Under the pieces are notes generated by a model. That model did not search any database. It was not told the origin of the DNA and worked only from the letters and a program-made list of their open reading frames with translations. This document shows, piece after piece, positions 59,307-64,000 of a stretch of DNA of 64,000 nucleotides; positions within the stretch are counted from its first letter, which is position 1, and each line of letters begins with the position of its first letter. Location of the stretch: the NCBI GenBank assembly GCA_025331445.1, contig JAIWNE010000011.1, forward strand, positions 186,001 to 250,000, read 5' to 3'. The position numbers and the translations under genes were made by a program. Source of the DNA: Blakeslea trispora. Lineage: Eukaryota > Mucoromycota > Mucoromycetes > Mucorales > Choanephoraceae.

Positions 59307-62300
59307 TTATTTTGAGGATTCTATATGTTTTTGCAACTTGTAGAGATGGTCTTTGATTTTCTCGGTCACAGTGGATCTTAAGCGAAGTTCACCCATGTTC
59401 TCTGCTCCAGCAATTTGGAAAGCATTAGCAAAAGAAGCACAAGTGCGGGTATGTAGCTGGTTATCATTGGAAGCAAAAACGTCATCTCTTTTACGAATTG
59501 TCTTTTGAGTACTCTTTGTGTGCTCGTCAGTTGTATTAGAAATCAAGAATTGATCAGAAACAACTGTACATGCCCTATCCAACTTGCCTTCCTTGATAAG
59601 AGAGACAATATAACGATTCCAATTGTGTTCATCAAACTGATAGTCTTTCCTTGTCAGGTTCTCCCAAAGTGACTCTACATCTCGGTAGCGCCCTTGTTCC
59701 GAAAGACTTTCTAGATAGATAGAAAGGGCGAAAGGTGAGACTTGTTGTGCCTTTGGCTGTTTTGTTATCTTTTGGCCCTCATCTTGTTCATCCAAAACGA
59801 GCAAATCAAAATAGTTGTAGGGTCTTCTAGAGACAGGAATAGTAGGCACAAGAGGATCCACATCTTTGACAATCACCTGGTCTTCATTGTCAGGTTGACA
59901 AAGGGCTTCCCAAAATCTTTCGACAGCATTAAAGTTCTTTTCATTCTTGAACATTTTCATCATGATAATACAGGTTGGTAAGGAGATGGGAACCTTGTAT
60001 TCCAACATCTTATTAAATGTTTGCTTTGCCAAGTCAAAATTGCCTCTTTCCACATAAGCGTCAATGATAGGTGTAAATAGATAAGGTGATATGGCTCTGC
60101 GTGTTGGCTTTCGCTCTCTACTCAAAACATCCTCAAGTGTCTCTGGCACTTTATCTGTATACGTACGATGCGACATGCTTGTTGTATTTTTTAAGGGATT
60201 GACTGCTTGCTTTGAATGTTGATCTAACGTACGTTGAAGTACAGTCTCTGCAAAATCCAATTGACCATGTTTGACACTACCATGGATCAGGACACCTAAA
60301 GATACATCGGTAGGTTCAATGCCATCTTCCATCATGCGCTCCATTGTCAGTTGTGCTTCTTCAGGTCGGTCTGATTCGAAGTAGGTTTGCATCAGTATGG
60401 TACGAGATACGACGCCAGGTTTAATATTGTTAGAAGCCATTGTGTCAAGTAGAGCCTCCACGGCACGTAATTCTTTACGTCTTGAGTAAAAGTACATGAG
60501 AATACCATATGTATACTCGTTGGCAGGTACATAAGCCATAGACATGCGCTTGTAAGTATCGAACACCTTGTCCATTTCATTCTTCTTGGCGTACACATAA
60601 AGAAGAGTATTGTATATATACGTGTTGGGTCGATAGTTTTGTTTGTAAATATTAAAAATGTTTTCTGTGCCTTCTATATCGCCTGATTTTGCATACGCTT
60701 CCATGAGAATACCATAGGTGTAACGATCAGGCTTTACATTGGCTTGATGCATCATACTAGCTACCTTGTGGGCACTTTTTGTGTCGCCCTGTTTAGCAAA
60801 ATAAGACAAGAGTGGATTAAATGTTCTAGGCTCCAACTCCATCTTTTCTTTGCACATCGCATCTAAAAAGGCAATGGCTTTCTGAATATGACCACCTTGA
60901 ACAAGATCTCGAAAGGCCAGATTGTATGCTTCGCGCATGGAGCGGGTTCGATGACCCACCTGCTTCTTTAACAAAGCCAATGTGTCCAACATGGATGAAT
61001 GGTCATTTAGGATGGCACTGCATTCAATGATAGAAGAATAGATATGAGGGCTGGGCGTAATATGGTACTTTTTGGTCATCATAGAATGCATGCGACGTAT
61101 ATTTTCCATATCTCCTTCCTTGGCATACATATCGATCAGCGTACCAAAAGTAAAGACATCTGGTTGAAGGCCCATCTCGTTCAACATGTCGAAGATTCGG
61201 TTCGCCCCTGCCACGTCAGGCTTTGGCTTTTTGTGTGCATGAACATCAATCAATGCATTAAATGTTATCAAATTAGGAATAAGTCCGTCCACGATTGTCA
61301 TCTCGTTTAACAAATCCATCGCTCGATCGATATGGCCTGCTCTACCAACTTTGTGTATCAAGGCAGTCATCATGCGTGTTGTACGCGGAATTTTCTTCTT
61401 GGTCATGATGTCATTGATCTCTAGTGCATATTCAGGTCTACCTGCACTAGCAAAATAGACAACCATCGCTTGATAGAGCATAGGATCTAGCTGTTTCGTT
61501 TTACCGCCCACATTCATGCCAATCTTCGTCCAGACCCACTCCCACATGTTCTCTACCATATCGTCTGACATACTGGACATACGCAGGTTATCTAAAAGTA
61601 AGGTGTTTGTATTGGGTGATGGCTGTAGGTTACGATTTAACATTTCGCCATAGATTTCCATCGACTTCTGTGCCAACACATCATATCCTATCGTATCAGC
61701 ATGATCTTGGTAGCAAGTCAACATGATATTGAAAGGCTTCTGAGCTGCCGCCAAGTCCGTGACGGCCAACATTTGTTCTCGGCTGAGATCTTTAAAGATC
61801 GTTTCCATCGCACTCAGGTTACCATTGCGTCCCAATAAGCGCATCACAAGTAGTTTTTCTCGACGTCCAATCTGATAGCCCAACTGCTTCATGTCTTCCA
61901 CAATCGTCAGTACATAATCCAGTCCTTGTTGGTGATTAGCTTTTGTATGGTTGAATAGTTTGATCAGTTGTTTGTACTGATCACGAGAAATGTACTTTTG
62001 AATGCCACGACAGGTTAAATCTTGATAACATTCCCAGGCCAATTCAGCATTGCCCTTTCGTAGCAAGGCAAAGGTATTTTCCAACATGGACTGAGCAGTG
62101 GACACTTTGGACTGATCAAGTGCCACTGACAAAATAGAGTCGTAGCTGTCTGGCTCGACAGCAGGCTTTGTCTTCGTAGTCGTTGCTGCTTCTGTTTCTA
62201 TAGTTAAGTGGCGAGTATTCGAAAGCAGTGAGCCTTTCCAATGAGTTCGAGGAGCTTTTTTATGGTGTTGTTTCGTGGTTGCTACGAAGCGTCTTTGTGG

Positions 62301-62465
62301 TGATAGATCAAGCCACAAAGGTGTTATTAGGTTCTTGCAGTGACATTTCTAAACAAAAAAAGAAAAACTGACATGAGCTTCAAGAGACCAACAAGTGCTT
62401 TCTGTTGATGTTTCGCTATTTACTCTATTCTGTTTGCAGGAATTTGCAATGGTTGAAGAAAGCAT
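59307..62465 (-). CDS. Mitochondrial pentatricopeptide repeat (PPR) protein, 1027 aa
   Basis: Exons 62465-62424 and 62348-59307 join in phase 0 to 1027 aa; the 14-codon first exon supplies the ATG. The N-terminus (MLSSTIANSCKQNR then KCHCKN, later PQRRFVATTKQHHKK) is basic and Ser-rich as in mitochondrial presequences. From about residue 160 to 800 there are many 35-residue PPR units, e.g. NLITFNALIDVHAHKKPKPD, DVFTFGTLIDMYAKEGDMEN, DRYTYGILMEAYAKSGDIEG and NTYIYNTLLYVYAKKNEMDK. Fungal PPR proteins of this size bind mitochondrial RNA for stability or translation; Pet309/CYA-5 is one large candidate homologue, but identity is not certain. It converges on the Rho GEF gene, 102 bp away. Confidence 0.9.
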
Positions 62466-63853
62466 CAATACAAAGGATGGTTTAAAAAAGAAATTGCGAA
62501 GCAGTAATTTTTTTTCTTATTTTTGATTACTGCCCCTGCTGGTGTTTAAGATTGTTCAAGTTTTTTTTTTTTCTAACTCCAGGCTTTTAATTTAAACACT
62601 CCCTCTTGGGAAGTTTGACAAGCAAAACTGATTGAAGTCTCAAAAGTCATTGATAGAGTATATCGCAAACATCTTCGTTGTGTAATTAATCATTGAATGC
62701 ACCTTTGTTTCTCTCTTCCTAGCTTATATTGCTTGACTGAAATAGTTTTTAAATAAGCAATTTAAGAGAGAATTGTAGGCGAAGCAACAGCTTACACTTT
62801 TAGGAAGGAAATAGCATACAGAATGATGAGTTCATGTTTAGACTCCATGCTTCATACCAGAGCTCCAATATAAGGACATATGTTGGAATTCTCAAAACAC
62901 TGAATATCAAAAACAGTCAAGATATAATAATTTACTGAAGGGCTAATTCGGACGAAAGCAACAGAAAAAGTCAATTGTGACAAGGAGCACTGATATCATA
63001 TTCAGATAAAATTCTATTGTTACCTTATCTTGAAATTCTTATAGATTCACTATGATGCTATAGCAGTAGTAACAATAACAGATCAAGTACAGCCTAGCTA
63101 AGCTAACCAAATCAGAAATCAAGTAGGGCAAACTCAATAATCTTTAATAGAAAAAGATAGAGCATCACTATACAGAAAACGTGCTCCGATCCAGAACAAG
63201 AAAAAGCACAATATAGAGGTAGTTAGATGCGGATATAAATATGGACTGGCTTGGTTAAATGGGGAGACGAAGCTAGATACCTTGCTAATATGACTAAGGT
63301 TAGACAGAGCTTGACCGTGCAGGGACTGTCAAAAGCTAGTGATATTAACGCAACCAGTCTACACAATATGCATTGTTTGTCGTCAGTACAAATGTGTTGT
63401 TGAGATTTTCCTGATTTAAATACACTTAGGTAGAGTATTAGCGAGAGACTTTTCTTTATTTTTCCTTTGCTTTAGAAAAGATTTATAGTCACTCTGCCAA
63501 CCAAGAAAGGCTCAATCAGTTTCCAATACAAGGCAACAAAAGAAAAGCATCGTGATTTTCTGTTACGATATTAGAATCAAAAGCAGCTATCAAATAAGAA
63601 GACCGCAATATGGATAACATCTTGACTATTTGAGTGTTCATACAGAAGCAATCAACAAAGTACAGTAATTGTCTACAGCTTAGCTTATTCATACTAAGAT
63701 ATTGATAAATCGTATAAACATATTACACACGAATCATTGAAACAATTAAAAGACAAAAAAGTAAACACAACACAAAATAGGGCTTATACACAATATAAGG
63801 TTTTTATAATCAAATTGACTTTTTTTCTTTGTTATTAATTATAACAGAAAAGG
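62466..63853. other. Intergenic, nothing recognised
   Basis: AT-rich, stop-dense in all frames. The first part is the PPR gene promoter. No coding, tRNA or repeat signal was recognised. Confidence 0.5.
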
Positions 63854-63867
63854 ACACCAAGTGCCCC

Positions 63868-64000
63868 CTTCTCCCCTAACCCCAACAGATTCAGCAGAGG
63901 TATTATTAACATGCCTATAGAGAACGCACATCCCGTTCATCTTGTCCCCTTAGCCCAACAAACTCAGCAGAGGTGTCATGACACATGCCTATAGAGAACG
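63868..64000. repeat. Tandem repeat, about 73-bp period, cut by window end
   Basis: Two partial copies starting at about 63881 and 63954 share CCCAACA, CTCAGCAGAGG or TTCAGCAGAGG, and CATGCCTATAGAGAACG. The second copy reaches the last base of the window, so more units may follow. The spacer between the copies is C-rich, unlike the flanking AT-rich DNA. Confidence 0.75.

Noticed and set aside
1..64000. CRISPR arrays, operons, bacterial promoters or ribosome binding sites
   Set aside because: The genes have spliceosomal introns and eukaryotic architecture; no direct-repeat/spacer array was seen.

Overview
The window is nuclear DNA of an early-diverging filamentous fungus, most likely Mucoromycota (probably Mucorales). 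The signs are AT-rich, homopolymer-rich intergenic DNA, genes with many short GT-AG introns (mostly 45-112 nt), standard nuclear codons, and gene content typical of that phylum: a propionyl-CoA carboxylase alpha subunit, a bacterial-type GH15 glucosidase, an EI24 homologue, and abundant Helitron, Mutator-like and Tc1 relics. Exon boundaries were worked out by hand from splice motifs and reading-frame continuity. For most genes the proposed exons join into one uninterrupted frame of the family's usual length.

Layout. 0-8 kb: transposon graveyard (Helitron helicase tail, DDE transposase fragment, Tc1/mariner relic), a 149-bp hairpin, and two weak hypothetical genes. 8.8-14.5 kb: a dense cluster with a TKL-like pseudokinase (+) converging on CDK8/Ssn3 (-), which diverges from PCC alpha (+). 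14.5-22 kb: gene-poor, with a small Cys-rich GPI-type surface protein, a striking 80-bp-arm hairpin, a Ty3/gypsy chromodomain relic and tRNA-Ser(AGA). 22-27.8 kb, all minus: an unrecognised two-TM protein, a GH15 glucosidase and a fumarylacetoacetase with several apparent frameshifts. 29.2-32.5 kb: a Mutator-like transposase fused to an OTU cysteine-protease domain, slightly decayed. 34.3-47.1 kb: glycogen debranching enzyme (+), a synaptojanin-like Sac1/5-phosphatase (-) diverging from EI24 (+), and exocyst EXO70 (+). 47.4-49.7 kb: an internally deleted Helitron. 49.8-62.5 kb: BAG co-chaperone (+) overlapping tail-to-tail with a GH5 sterylglucosidase-type enzyme (-), the Asterix/PAT-complex subunit (-), a Rho1 GEF (+) and a large mitochondrial PPR protein (-). 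The end holds a tandem repeat cut by the window edge.

Themes. There is glucan metabolism (debranching enzyme, GH15), polarised growth and membrane traffic (Rho GEF, EXO70, synaptojanin-like phosphatase), ER membrane-protein biogenesis (Asterix), mitochondrial catabolism and expression (PCC alpha, PPR) and transcription (CDK8). These are ordinary chromosomal neighbours, not an operon. The most unusual items are the MULE-OTU fusion, the pseudokinase, the long perfect hairpin and the repeated use of GC-AG introns.
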